Origin: G965233625 sp965233625
GTDB taxonomy: Bacteria; Planctomycetota; Planctomycetia; Pirellulales; Pirellulaceae
Direction of reading: 5' to 3'
NCBI GenBank assembly: GCA_965233625.1
Contig: OZ247499.1
Span: forward strand, 682,001 to 746,000
Length of the DNA stretch: 64,000 bases
Part shown: positions 35,140 to 43,666 of the stretch, one piece after another
Numbering within the stretch: position 1 is the stretch's first letter
How the letters are laid out: the number at the start of each line of letters is the position of its first letter
Notes under the pieces: model-generated
The model's database searches: none
Told to the model about the DNA's origin: nothing
Seen by the model: the letters and a program-made list of their open reading frames with translations, nothing else
Position numbers and translations under genes: made by a program

Positions 35140-37187
35140 TGCAGCGTCTGCTGGGGCCGCGGATGCCGATCTTCGCGGCAATCGTTGTGCAAACCGTTCT
35201 GGTGATGGCAGCAGGCGCATCGCTGGTGTCGTGCTTCGGGGCAATTGTCCTGGCTGGAGGCGCCGCGATTCTGGGTTTGCGGATCGACCCGGAGCGGAAA
35301 CTCCCGGCGCTACTGCTGGCTGCCGGCAGTTTGGTGTTCATTCTGTTGGCGTGGTTCACGCCAGGTCCGGCCGGTCTGACGCTGTTTGACATGCTGGTTC
35401 TGAAAGGAGTGACCTCACTTCTCGCTATCGAATCGGCCTGTCTGCTGCTCACATCGAAACGGGATCAGCCGCACGAGCTAATGTACCCGCTGATAACTGC
35501 GGGCATCGCCGGCGCTTTTTACGTGTATGCAGATCCCATCGAGAGCGCTTTTGTACCCAGCCTAGCCCTGGCGTTTGCAGCGGTGGTGGCCTGGATCGCC
35601 TACTCGTTGCTGGGCCATTCCTTCAGCGATAAGCGGAATAAGCAAACAACGCACGCGGCGAATAGTGGCAGCCTTCTTCTATGGCGGATCGGCGTACCGC
35701 TCGCGATGGTCGCGCTCATCAGCGCTACCATGCAGTTTGCTGTTGCGTACACCACCGAAGGGGTCCGCGGGGCGCAACAACTGGTCAATTCTCAACTGCA
35801 GGGCGGTCGAGTCATGATCCGCAGGCGGACCAAGCAGTTTGTACACGGCGGAACATTGAGCAGCGTTCTCGATTCGCAGCAGTCTGATCCCGCGGGAGTG
35901 GCGTTAAGGGTATTCAGCCGGAACCGGCCCGGGTACTTGCGGGGAAATGTGTTTGACAGCTTCGAAAACTCTAAATGGAGGCGTCGCACCAGCTCGCTGT
36001 TTTTTCAAAACACCAACTTCTTAAAACCGCTTACAACGCATCCAGCGGGTGTGCCAGAAACCCCCATGGAGCACCGTTTGTTCGCCCTGCGTGACCCAGG
36101 CGGAATCACCCACTGGCGGACCGTCAAAGTGGTGAACGATCCCCGTCGCCTGCCCGTTTATTTCACTCCACTCGACGCGCGACTTATTGAAGGCTGGGGA
36201 CAGTCGGTTGGCTGCGACGCGAATCTTGTAGTGCGGACAGGATTATGGGTCGCGCGGCCTTATACCATTCACTCGCCAGTCATACCTCCTCGCGAACCGC
36301 TCGCAGAGGACGACCGCATCATCGCGTTGGAACCATTGACAGGATTAGAGCCTGCCGCGTTGCGTATTGGAAAAGAGATCACTCAAGGCAAAACCACAAC
36401 GGCAGCGCGGATACAAGCAGTGGTGGAGTACTTCAACCGCGAGTTTCAATATTCACTTGAGGGTTTTAAGGCCCCTACTGGTCGCGATCCCGTTTCTTAC
36501 TTCCTGCTCACGAAGCAACCATCCCATTGCGAATTCTTTGCCACGGCTGCCGTTGCATTTTTACGCCAGGCAGGCGTCCCGTGCAGATATGTAACCGGGT
36601 ACCGGGTGACGGAGCTTGAGGAGGGCCACACTGAATTCTGGATCGGCCGCAACCGCGATGCTCACGCCTGGGTCGAAGCGTACGATGCGGAAGCTGGGCG
36701 CTGGGTGACGGTAGAGCCAACCCCCGGCATGGAGTTGGAAGAGGAAATCGATCTTGCTGCCCGCGTTGCCGCAGATGCCGAATTTAACAAGTCAACCGCG
36801 GAACGCGCGACGGGTCTGTTGACGAGGCTTGTCCGGGCCATCATGTCTGGACCCGCCGGTTTGAGTACGGCCGCGTTTCTGATTGTGTCTGTCAGCGGCA
36901 TTATCTGGTTCACCACAACAAAGCGTTTTGTCATGCGGCGCCTGTGGGAATCCAAAGATGCTTTCGCCCGGCGACAGCGGGCCGCATTGCTGGAAAGCAT
37001 GGATCGCAAGGTGCGTAAATCCGGGTACTTAAGGCAGCGTAGCGAAACCCTTCATCAGTTTGCCCAGCGTATTGAAGACGCTTCAGCCGATAACCAGCGT
37101 CTGAGTGACGCCTGTGACTGGTACCGGAAATACGCCGCTCACCGCTACGGCGCCCCTGGATTGCAAGCACCGCCACTGCCAGAGTGA
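35136..37187 (+). CDS. Membrane transglutaminase-like protein (TgpA type)
   Basis: 683 residues. Five to six hydrophobic segments lie in the first 215 residues, then an external domain. The transglutaminase core has the catalytic Cys465 in SHCEFFATAAVAFLRQAGVP, then YVTGYR and His510 in DAHAWVEAY. The third acidic position is Glu (VTVEPTPG) rather than the more common Asp in VDPT. One further helix lies near 575-595, before a cytosolic tail. TgpA-type proteins are membrane proteases or amide-bond enzymes of unclear substrate. The gene closes the operon with MoxR and DUF58 and is followed, 129 bases later, by the Hcp array. Confidence 0.92.
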   Translation: MMQRLLGPRMPIFAAIVVQTVLVMAAGASLVSCFGAIVLAGGAAILGLRIDPERKLPALLLAAGSLVFILLAWFTPGPAGLTLFDMLVLKGVTSLLAIESACLLLTSKRDQPHELMYPLITAGIAGAFYVYADPIESAFVPSLALAFAAVVAWIAYSLLGHSFSDKRNKQTTHAANSGSLLLWRIGVPLAMVALISATMQFAVAYTTEGVRGAQQLVNSQLQGGRVMIRRRTKQFVHGGTLSSVLDSQQSDPAGVALRVFSRNRPGYLRGNVFDSFENSKWRRRTSSLFFQNTNFLKPLTTHPAGVPETPMEHRLFALRDPGGITHWRTVKVVNDPRRLPVYFTPLDARLIEGWGQSVGCDANLVVRTGLWVARPYTIHSPVIPPREPLAEDDRIIALEPLTGLEPAALRIGKEITQGKTTTAARIQAVVEYFNREFQYSLEGFKAPTGRDPVSYFLLTKQPSHCEFFATAAVAFLRQAGVPCRYVTGYRVTELEEGHTEFWIGRNRDAHAWVEAYDAEAGRWVTVEPTPGMELEEEIDLAARVAADAEFNKSTAERATGLLTRLVRAIMSGPAGLSTAAFLIVSVSGIIWFTTTKRFVMRRLWESKDAFARRQRAALLESMDRKVRKSGYLRQRSETLHQFAQRIEDASADNQRLSDACDWYRKYAAHRYGAPGLQAPPLPE

Positions 37188-37316
37188 CGGCTTCTTTTGA
37201 GGTGGGGGCAACTGTTATTGCAGCGGAGTGCGGGTTTTCGTAATCTCCCCGCGCCGGTTCAGTGTTCGCTGTGGCGGCTGTAACGTTGTTAACCTAACGC
37301 CGCGATGGAGTCAGGG

Positions 37317-37886
37317 ATGCTGCTCGATGCGTTTATCAAGATCGAAGAGCCGAAACTGGAAGGCGAAAGCACCGACGCCGACCATACTGGCGAGATCGAA
37401 GTGCTTTCCTTCAGTCAGCAGATCACACGTAGCAGTCTGTTGGGCGCTGCTGGCGAAAATGCACGCCGGGCACAGTCCGAGCATACGCCTGTGACGGTCA
37501 TCAAACCGCTAGATAAAGCCTCGCCAAAACTATATCAGGCAGCATGCGCGGGCACCATTTATAAGAAGGTAACGCTGTCACTCTGCCAGCCCGGTGGTTC
37601 TTCGAGCGATGCGACCAGCAAATGGAAAAAGGTCGTTTACTGGGAGATGACGCTCGAAAATGTGCACATCTCGCGGATACATTACGTGGCTGACCCTTCG
37701 CTGCATCTGTTCGGCGATTCAGAAGGACGGACATTCCCGCTGCTAAACGGCGAAGCCACGCAGATGGGACCGCTTGAAGAATTCGATCTGAAGTTTGAAA
37801 AGATCAAATGGTTGTACAAAGGCGGCACCGGGCAGCAGAAAATTAGCGGAAGCTGGAACCTGCTGGCGAACGCAAACGCCGCGTAA
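37317..37886 (+). CDS. Hcp-family tube protein 1 of 6
   Basis: 189 residues from ATG 37317; GGAG at 37307-37310 is well placed before it, and an in-frame ATG at 37305 would fall before that site. The N-terminus is the classic Hcp pattern: AFIKIEEPKLEGESTDADHTGEIEVLSF. The central signature IKPLDKASPKLYQAACAGTIYKKVTLSLC and late strands YWEMTLENVHISRIHY and EEFDLKFEKIKWLY follow. Canonical Hcp forms hexameric rings that stack into the inner tube of type VI secretion. It is the first of six same-strand paralogues. No signal peptide is seen. Confidence 0.93.
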   Translation: MLLDAFIKIEEPKLEGESTDADHTGEIEVLSFSQQITRSSLLGAAGENARRAQSEHTPVTVIKPLDKASPKLYQAACAGTIYKKVTLSLCQPGGSSSDATSKWKKVVYWEMTLENVHISRIHYVADPSLHLFGDSEGRTFPLLNGEATQMGPLEEFDLKFEKIKWLYKGGTGQQKISGSWNLLANANAA

Positions 37887-37944
37887 CACGTGGTCCGCCT
37901 GAAGTCAGCACTCCACAGCAACCTAGTTCCAGGGAAGGAACGCG

Positions 37945-38568
37945 ATGACCGTCAGCAACTGCTTTCTTATTCTTTCTGAGCCCATGTTCGACCAGCGCGG
38001 CGGCGACGCCAAGGCGAACAATCCGGCTTCGCTTTATGGCACCGATGCTGCCAACCGCCCCGGCGCCATCGAGGTGCAAAGCTTTGAATTCAACGTGAAC
38101 CAGATCGGCTCTGAACAGGGCGGCCGGCCGCGATCTGTTGAAGCGGTGGAACGAAGCGACCTGGTCATTACGAAAACGGTCGATAGCCGTTCACCCAAGC
38201 TATTCCGCTACTGCTGCGAAGGCGCCTACATCGGCATCGCTGAATTGCAGATCTTCGGCCCCACGTCGAAGCCTTATCTGGTCTACCGCATGAGCTATGT
38301 CCACATCGCCAGCTACGCAGCCAGCGGTGGAACCGATGTGCCTACCGAAACCATCGGTCTTAAATTCGGCGAGATGGGCGTGCTGTTTAACAACCAAGGC
38401 ATTGGCGACGCCAAGCAGGGCAATGAGAAGTCAGGCAGCGTCTTCGCTAGCTGGAGCTGGGTGATGGAAATTCCCGTCACCATCATGGACCCGGTCAACC
38501 GCATCAAAGAGGCAGCAGGCGGCTTCGACGGTTCAGAGATGTATCAAGGCTGGCCCGGTAGCAAATAG
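37945..38568 (+). CDS. Hcp-family tube protein 2 of 6
   Basis: 207 residues, preceded by GGAAGGAA. It has the Hcp order: NAVEVQSF-type early strand (GAIEVQSFEFNVNQIG), ITKTVDSRSPKLFRYCCEGAYIGIAELQIFG as the central signature, and VYRMSYVHIASYAASG with ETIGLKFGEMGVLF at the end. The middle carries an insert of Gln/Gly/Arg-rich sequence (EQGGRPRSVEAVE). The extended N-terminal loop (MFDQRGGDAKANNPASLYG) differs from the first copy. It lies 58 bases after Hcp 1. Confidence 0.9.
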   Translation: MTVSNCFLILSEPMFDQRGGDAKANNPASLYGTDAANRPGAIEVQSFEFNVNQIGSEQGGRPRSVEAVERSDLVITKTVDSRSPKLFRYCCEGAYIGIAELQIFGPTSKPYLVYRMSYVHIASYAASGGTDVPTETIGLKFGEMGVLFNNQGIGDAKQGNEKSGSVFASWSWVMEIPVTIMDPVNRIKEAAGGFDGSEMYQGWPGSK

Positions 38569-38613
38569 CACGACCGGCTTGCGGCTTAGCCGACTTCTCC
38601 AAAGAGGACATTC

Positions 38614-39468
38614 ATGGACGGCAACGAACAGATCTACCTGCTGCTGATACGCCAGCTTTCGCCCTTGGCCAAAAACAACCCCGTGATGATGCTCAAGGCT
38701 GCAATTCTAGGCGATTCGCTGGACGTGCCATTTCTGAAATTTATCCGCGTCAACAATTTTGAACACAGCATTGGCTTTGCGGGTGAGACGTCCAAAAACG
38801 TCATCGAAAACGGGCAGGTAAAGAGCTATTCGTCGGGCGAAGGAGGCATGGGCGGTTACAACCAGTCCGGCACCGTTGATGTCCGTGGCGGTACGAAGAC
38901 TACCGACCGTTGGGGCAACCGCGAATTCCGCGCACCCAACCAGGACCTTAAACGCGTTGCCAAGAACACTGCGGCCCCGAAGTACACTTCGAAGTTTAAG
39001 AACAACGAATTCGTCAATCTCAAACTACCCGAGCACAACGATCTGACTTTTACCAAGCCGGTCGACAACGCCACGCCGCAACTGGCGTACGCCTGCACGG
39101 CGCAGGAGCCGCTGTCTGAGGCGATTTTCTTCTTCCGCCGCCGCATCGGCGCGGGTGTAGCCGGGGTTCGTCTGCCGTACTTCATGTGCCGGCTTCAGAA
39201 GTGTCTGATCACAAGCTGGGGTTTGGATGACGATCTGAACGAATCGGTAACGCTGAAGTACAAAGAGATTCTCTGGGCGACGTACGATCAGCTTGCCGAT
39301 ATCAACGCCCCGACCGGCATGAGCTCGCGCGTGTGGGATGTCGAGCAGCAGGAAGGCGGCGAATCCACTGAGGTTTACAAATTCCAGGCGATGGTTGCCG
39401 CCCTGTTCGCCGCCGCAGGTGCAGCCTGGGGCGCCACCGAAGGAAGCCATGGCGTGCAGGCGGGTTAG
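38614..39468 (+). CDS. Hcp-family tube protein 3 of 6, with hydrophobic C-terminal tail
   Basis: 284 residues, preceded by AGAGGA. A longer N-terminus (AAILGDSLDVPFLKFIRVNNFEHS) replaces the usual KIxG start, and a Gly/Ser-rich region (about 70-115) precedes the central signature FTKPVDNATPQLAYACTAQ. Then come ISEAIFFFRRRIGAG-type strands and VTLKYKEILWATYDQ. The last 30 residues form a hydrophobic segment (FQAMVAALFAAAGAAWGATEG) ending in SHGVQAG. It is the closest relative of copy 4, so the two arose by a recent tandem duplication. Confidence 0.85.
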   Translation: MDGNEQIYLLLIRQLSPLAKNNPVMMLKAAILGDSLDVPFLKFIRVNNFEHSIGFAGETSKNVIENGQVKSYSSGEGGMGGYNQSGTVDVRGGTKTTDRWGNREFRAPNQDLKRVAKNTAAPKYTSKFKNNEFVNLKLPEHNDLTFTKPVDNATPQLAYACTAQEPLSEAIFFFRRRIGAGVAGVRLPYFMCRLQKCLITSWGLDDDLNESVTLKYKEILWATYDQLADINAPTGMSSRVWDVEQQEGGESTEVYKFQAMVAALFAAAGAAWGATEGSHGVQAG

Positions 39469-39510
39469 CCCACACGGTTCCAGATCACCCAAAACGGCAA
39501 AGCCGGTGTT

Positions 39511-40272
39511 ATGAATACGCAAATCTATCTGCTGCTGGTCAAGAAGATGAATCCTCATCTTCCGAAAACGCTGCCCTTGATGCTCAAGAACGCGATCCTT
39601 GGCGATTCGCTGGATGTTCCGTTTCTGAAATTGATCCGCGTCAAAAGCATTAACCAGCAGATTGAATTTGAAGGCGAAACGGAGCTAACCGAAGTCCGCA
39701 ACGGCGCGCTGAACGTGGTTTCAACATCGGGCAACAGCGTTGGTTCTTACGCAGACGCATCAGGCGGTAACCGGCATGCGAATGGCGGCCGGCTGACGAG
39801 TATGAAGGCCAACAGCTTTGCAAATCTCACGCTGCCTTCGCATAGCGCGTTTTCGTTTACGAAGTGGCTGGACAACGCAACGCCCCAATTGGCCTATGCG
39901 TGCACCGCGCAGTCGCCCATCTCAGAAGCCATCTTCTTCTTCCGCCGCCGTATTGGCGCCGGCATTGCCGGGGTGCGTATGCCGTTTATGTGCATCCGGT
40001 TGAAGAAGTGCCTGATATCTGGCTGGAGCATGAGCGGCGATGCGGAGACGGTTACGCTGAAGTATCGCGAAATTATGTGGGCCACTTTTGATCAGCTGGC
40101 CGACATCAACCTGCCTGCCGGCATGAGCGCCCGGCTGTGGGACACCGAATTAAAAGAAGGCGGCGAGTCGCCCGAAGTGTACAAGTTCCAGGCGCTGATC
40201 GCCGCGATTTTCACCGTCGGCGCGGCAGCGTGGGGTCTTTCTGAAGGCAGCCACGGCGTGCAGGCAGGTTAG
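39511..40272 (+). CDS. Hcp-family tube protein 4 of 6, with hydrophobic C-terminal tail
   Basis: 253 residues. It matches copy 3 along most of its length: MLKNAILGDSLDVPFLKLIRV, FTKWLDNATPQLAYACTAQ, SEAIFFFRRRIGAGIAGVRM and VTLKYREIMWATFDQLADIN. It lacks about 30 residues of the Gly-rich middle region. The C-terminus is again hydrophobic (FQALIAAIFTVGAAAWGLSEG) and ends in the same SHGVQAG. The start has no strong Shine-Dalgarno. The spacing to copy 3 is 42 bases. Confidence 0.85.
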   Translation: MNTQIYLLLVKKMNPHLPKTLPLMLKNAILGDSLDVPFLKLIRVKSINQQIEFEGETELTEVRNGALNVVSTSGNSVGSYADASGGNRHANGGRLTSMKANSFANLTLPSHSAFSFTKWLDNATPQLAYACTAQSPISEAIFFFRRRIGAGIAGVRMPFMCIRLKKCLISGWSMSGDAETVTLKYREIMWATFDQLADINLPAGMSARLWDTELKEGGESPEVYKFQALIAAIFTVGAAAWGLSEGSHGVQAG

Positions 40273-40314
40273 CGGTTGTGCAACACGGTTCAGTCATTCT
40301 CCAGGTAACAAACT

Positions 40315-40881
40315 ATGTCTGATCTCCTTTATCTCAGACTTGATGGTGTCGACGGCGAAGAGCCTATTGGCGACAGCCAGAAGCTGATTTCCATTGTCAG
40401 CTATCAGCACAATCTCGATCAGCCCGTCACGCCCAACCGTCCAAGCCAAGGCAAAGATTCGGTCCACCGCCGATCGTTCTGCCGGCACGCGCCGTTCCGC
40501 GTGGTGAAAGGTTTTGACAAGACCAGCGCGAAGCTATTCGCTGCAGCCTCGGCAGGCGTCACTTTCAAGAAAGCCATCGTGCATGCCTGCACGTCGCAGT
40601 TCCAGTCGCTGACCAACACCAGCAAACCGGGACCGTTCTTGTCCATCATTATGGATAACGCCATTATCTCTGGCTTCTCCTACGGCTGCGAAGGCGACTG
40701 GCCAATGGAAACGCTGAGCTTTCAATATGCTTCCATCGGCTGGAAGGTGAACTGGCCCGATCCAGAAGATGGCGAAGAGAAGAAGCTGGAACCCGTTGGC
40801 TGGGACGGTCAGAAGAATCAGCCCGGCGCGGTCGAGATCCCCAAAAACCTTAACTGGAACGCCAACAACAAGCTGATCTAG
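40315..40881 (+). CDS. Hcp-family tube protein 5 of 6
   Basis: 188 residues, preceded by AGGTAA. It has the compact canonical layout: YLRLDGVDGEEPIGDSQKLISIVSYQHNLDQP, then FRVVKGFDKTSAKLFAAASAGVTFKKAIVHACTS, SIIMDNAIISGFSYG and METLSFQYASIGWKVNW. Charged tail residues follow. It is nearest in length to copy 1. The spacing from copy 4 is 42 bases. No export signal is seen. Confidence 0.9.
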   Translation: MSDLLYLRLDGVDGEEPIGDSQKLISIVSYQHNLDQPVTPNRPSQGKDSVHRRSFCRHAPFRVVKGFDKTSAKLFAAASAGVTFKKAIVHACTSQFQSLTNTSKPGPFLSIIMDNAIISGFSYGCEGDWPMETLSFQYASIGWKVNWPDPEDGEEKKLEPVGWDGQKNQPGAVEIPKNLNWNANNKLI

Positions 40882-40953
40882 CTACGCGTTCCGAGCGGTA
40901 GCGTTCAGAGCATCAAGTTTTCAGCCTTCACCGGCACTCAGAGGAATCCTGGC

Positions 40954-41565
40954 ATGGCATCGCCGTCTATTACCGTTCCACCGTTTCCGTGCTACGTCGC
41001 GATGCGTTCGCGAGATACTGCGATGGGCGACAACGGCTGGATTCCGCCGGATATCAAGAAGGTGATTGTCGATCTGCCCCGCAGTAAGACATCCGATACA
41101 GACGCCTCGCAGGGGCCGCCGGATACTTCTTACTACACCCCGGTGTCGGACTTCACGAGCGGCGTCGAGCGCTCGTACGGCGCCGCGGTAAGCAGCGGCG
41201 GACCGCTGGTTGCAGGCCGAGCTGAGCACGGCGACGTACAGGTTGGCAAAGACATCAACAACCTGACGCCGGTCATGTTCCTGTACTGCAGTAACGGCTA
41301 CGCACTTGAATATGTGCACTTTCACTTTGTAATTGCATCGGACAAAGTGATGAATATGGTGCTGCACAATGTGCATGTCGCCAGTCATGAAATGACCGGC
41401 GCTTCGGGCGATTCGGCAGGCTCGAATTCTGAAACATTCACGCTGCGATACGCTTCGATGAAGGTCGAAACGCAGCAACTGTTCCAGGCGGAAGAAGACG
41501 AGAACCCCGTCTGGCACAACGGCGCCAGTCAAGGCTGGAACAAGAGCACGGACCGGGCTGCTTAA
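40954..41565 (+). CDS. Hcp-family tube protein 6 of 6 (divergent)
   Basis: 203 residues, preceded by AGAGGAA. The Hcp order is recognisable but divergent: GWIPPDIKKVIVDLP, AEHGDVQVGKDINNLTPVMFLYCSNGYALEYVHFHFVIA, MNMVLHNVHVASHEMTG and ETFTLRYASMKVETQQLF. The central K-x2-D-x2-SP-x-L motif is weakened to K-D-I-N-N-L-T-P. Its stop codon TAA (41563-41565) shares bases with the stop of the convergent amidohydrolase gene. It ends the array. Confidence 0.82.
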   Translation: MASPSITVPPFPCYVAMRSRDTAMGDNGWIPPDIKKVIVDLPRSKTSDTDASQGPPDTSYYTPVSDFTSGVERSYGAAVSSGGPLVAGRAEHGDVQVGKDINNLTPVMFLYCSNGYALEYVHFHFVIASDKVMNMVLHNVHVASHEMTGASGDSAGSNSETFTLRYASMKVETQQLFQAEEDENPVWHNGASQGWNKSTDRAA

Positions 41566-42419
41566 AGCTTCAGTCCGTAGAATTCCGCGGCGGTTCCGCC
41601 CAGCACGCTTGCGTGTTCACTTTCGGACAGCCCGGATAAGTTCTGCAACAGCGCGTCGTGCACCTGCTGGTACCCCCCCGCCAGCGTGCACACCGGCCAA
41701 TCGCTGCCCGCCATGCAGCGGTCCGGGCCAAAGCACTCCAGCGCCGTTTCGATGTACGGCCGCAGATCGGCAGGCGTCCAGTTCGCCCAGTCTGCTTCGG
41801 TTACCATTCCGGACAACTTGCAGAAGATGTTCGGCGCCTGAGCAGCCGCCTGCAGGTCTTCTTTCCAGCCGGATAATTCACCCTGCTTAATGGGCGGTTT
41901 GGCCAAGTGGTCAATCACCATCGGCAGTTCCGGCAGCTCGCGGGCGAGGTTCACGGCATGCTTAAGATGTCTGGGAAAGAACAGCAGATCATAGGTCATG
42001 CCGTGCTGCTGTAATACCTTCAGCCCGCGAAGAGTTTGCGGGCGGATGATGAAGTCGTCGTCTGGTTCGTCCTGCACAATATGCCTGACGCCCACAAACT
42101 TGGGGTGCTCTTTGAACTCCAGCAACTGATCTTCGCAGGCATCGCTTTGCAGATCCACCCAGCCAACCACGCCGGCAATAAACGGATGCTCTGCGGCCAG
42201 TTCAAGCGCCCAGCGGTTTTCGTCCGTATTGTGCTGTGTCTGAACAAAGACACAGCGGTCGATATCTGCCGTCGTCAGTAAGGGCCGCAGATCTCCGGGC
42301 ATGAAGTCACGGCAGATTGGCTGCATCTCCGCCTGGTGGAGCCAACCCTGTTCTGCCGGGTTGTTCAACTGCCAGAAATGTTGATGCGAGTCAATCTTCA
42401 AACCAGCGTCCTCAGCCAC
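41562..42419 (-). CDS. Metal-dependent amidohydrolase (L-fuconolactonase-like)
   Basis: 285 residues. The first strand carries the metal motif DSHQHFW (about 10-16). Later conserved sites are VGVRHIVQDEPDD, LLFFPRHLKHA, MVIDHLAKPP, FCKLSGMVTEADW and CMAGSDWPVC with the catalytic Asp. These match the L-rhamnono/fucono-lactonase branch of the amidohydrolase superfamily (Amidohydro_2). It likely opens a sugar lactone during fucose or related deoxysugar breakdown. It overlaps the end of the last Hcp gene and is 18 bases downstream of carA on the same strand. Confidence 0.92.
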   Translation of the reverse strand: MAEDAGLKIDSHQHFWQLNNPAEQGWLHQAEMQPICRDFMPGDLRPLLTTADIDRCVFVQTQHNTDENRWALELAAEHPFIAGVVGWVDLQSDACEDQLLEFKEHPKFVGVRHIVQDEPDDDFIIRPQTLRGLKVLQQHGMTYDLLFFPRHLKHAVNLARELPELPMVIDHLAKPPIKQGELSGWKEDLQAAAQAPNIFCKLSGMVTEADWANWTPADLRPYIETALECFGPDRCMAGSDWPVCTLAGGYQQVHDALLQNLSGLSESEHASVLGGTAAEFYGLKL

Positions 42420-42437
42420 GCACTGTTACTTCGTCTT

Positions 42438-43571
42438 CTAAAGCAGCATCTGCCGGAATTCGTTGAATAGATAGTCACTGTCGTGCGGACCGGCCGACGC
42501 TTCAGGGTGATACTGCACGCTGAACGCAGGGGCGGAACGGTGTTTCACGCCGGCAATGGTGTTATCGTTCAAATGGCGGTGCGTCACCTCGAGACAGTCA
42601 GGCAGCGATTCTTCATCAACGGCGAAGCCATGGTTCTGCGACGTGATTTCAATTTTCCCAGTCGAAAGCTGCTGCACAGGCTGGTTGGCGCCACGGTGCC
42701 CGAATTTCAACTTGAAAGTCTTTGCTCCGCAGGCGAGCGATAACAGCTGGTGCCCCAGGCAGATGCCAAAGATAGGTACTTTACCTGTGAGTTTTTTGAT
42801 GGTGTCGATGGCGTAAGTCAGCGGCTCAGGGTCGCCAGGGCCGTTGGAGAGGAAGACGCCCGTCGGGTTCAGGGCCAGGATTTCCTCTGCCGATGTGGTG
42901 CCGGGCACAATCGTCAAGCGTTCAAATTGCGAAGCCAGGTGCCGCGCGATATTCCACTTCATGCCAAAGTCCATGGCCACGATATGAGCGCCGGCAAGCG
43001 GCCCTCCGCCACGGCTCTGCTCCAGTTGAGAGAACTCGTGCAGTTTTTCATCCCACTGGCGGGCATTTTCAGGGAGCACTTCGCGGACCAGATCACGGCC
43101 AACAAGCCCTGGGCTGTTGCGCGCCTTTTCAATCAGGCTGTTATCGTCCAGGTCCGTGGTCGATAGCACGCCGCGCATGGCGCCTGCCGTACGGATGCGG
43201 CGCACCAGGGCGCGGGTATCGATTCCGGCGAGCCCAACAATATTGTGCTGCTTGAGATAATCCACCAGTTGCCCGTCTGAGCGGTAATTGCTGGCAATGC
43301 GCGAGTGATTGCGGACGATGAAACCCGCCAGATGCGGATGCTGGCTCTCGACATCTTCGGTGTTAACGCCGTAGTTGCCCATCTCCGGATAGGTCATCGT
43401 GACAATCTGACCGCGGTAGCTGGGGTCGGTAAGAATCTCCTGATAGCCTGTCATCGACGTATTAAAGACAACTTCGCCGTCAATCTCGCCGGGCGCCCCG
43501 GCAGCGTATCCAGTGAAAACCGAGCCATCTTCAAGCGCGAGTTTGGCAGGTGGGAGAGCGTTCTGATTCAT
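42438..43571 (-). CDS. carA: Carbamoyl-phosphate synthase small subunit
   Basis: 377 residues. The N-terminal half has FNTSMTGYQEILTDPSY and AGFIVRNHSRIASNYR. The class I glutaminase has the nucleophile Cys in IFGICLGHQLLSLACG, then FGHRGANQPV, and the His-Glu pair in VQYHPEASAGPHD. It supplies ammonia from glutamine to CarB for carbamoyl phosphate, feeding pyrimidine and arginine synthesis. carB is not adjacent. A 240-base leader region upstream carries strong secondary structure (see 43667-43761). Confidence 0.96.
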   Translation of the reverse strand: MNQNALPPAKLALEDGSVFTGYAAGAPGEIDGEVVFNTSMTGYQEILTDPSYRGQIVTMTYPEMGNYGVNTEDVESQHPHLAGFIVRNHSRIASNYRSDGQLVDYLKQHNIVGLAGIDTRALVRRIRTAGAMRGVLSTTDLDDNSLIEKARNSPGLVGRDLVREVLPENARQWDEKLHEFSQLEQSRGGGPLAGAHIVAMDFGMKWNIARHLASQFERLTIVPGTTSAEEILALNPTGVFLSNGPGDPEPLTYAIDTIKKLTGKVPIFGICLGHQLLSLACGAKTFKLKFGHRGANQPVQQLSTGKIEITSQNHGFAVDEESLPDCLEVTHRHLNDNTIAGVKHRSAPAFSVQYHPEASAGPHDSDYLFNEFRQMLL

Positions 43572-43666
43572 GTTGTTCGCCAGGCTATCTGTAACGGTTA
43601 TGACGGTCGCACTTCGCTAGCGTCGAATCTAAAGTACTGGTCAGATACCACCCGATAAGGGTTACA

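Noticed and set aside
37317..41565. Hcp array as part of a prophage tail
   Set aside because: No capsid, terminase, portal, tape-measure, integrase or lysis gene is nearby, and phage tail tubes do not occur in six divergent copies.
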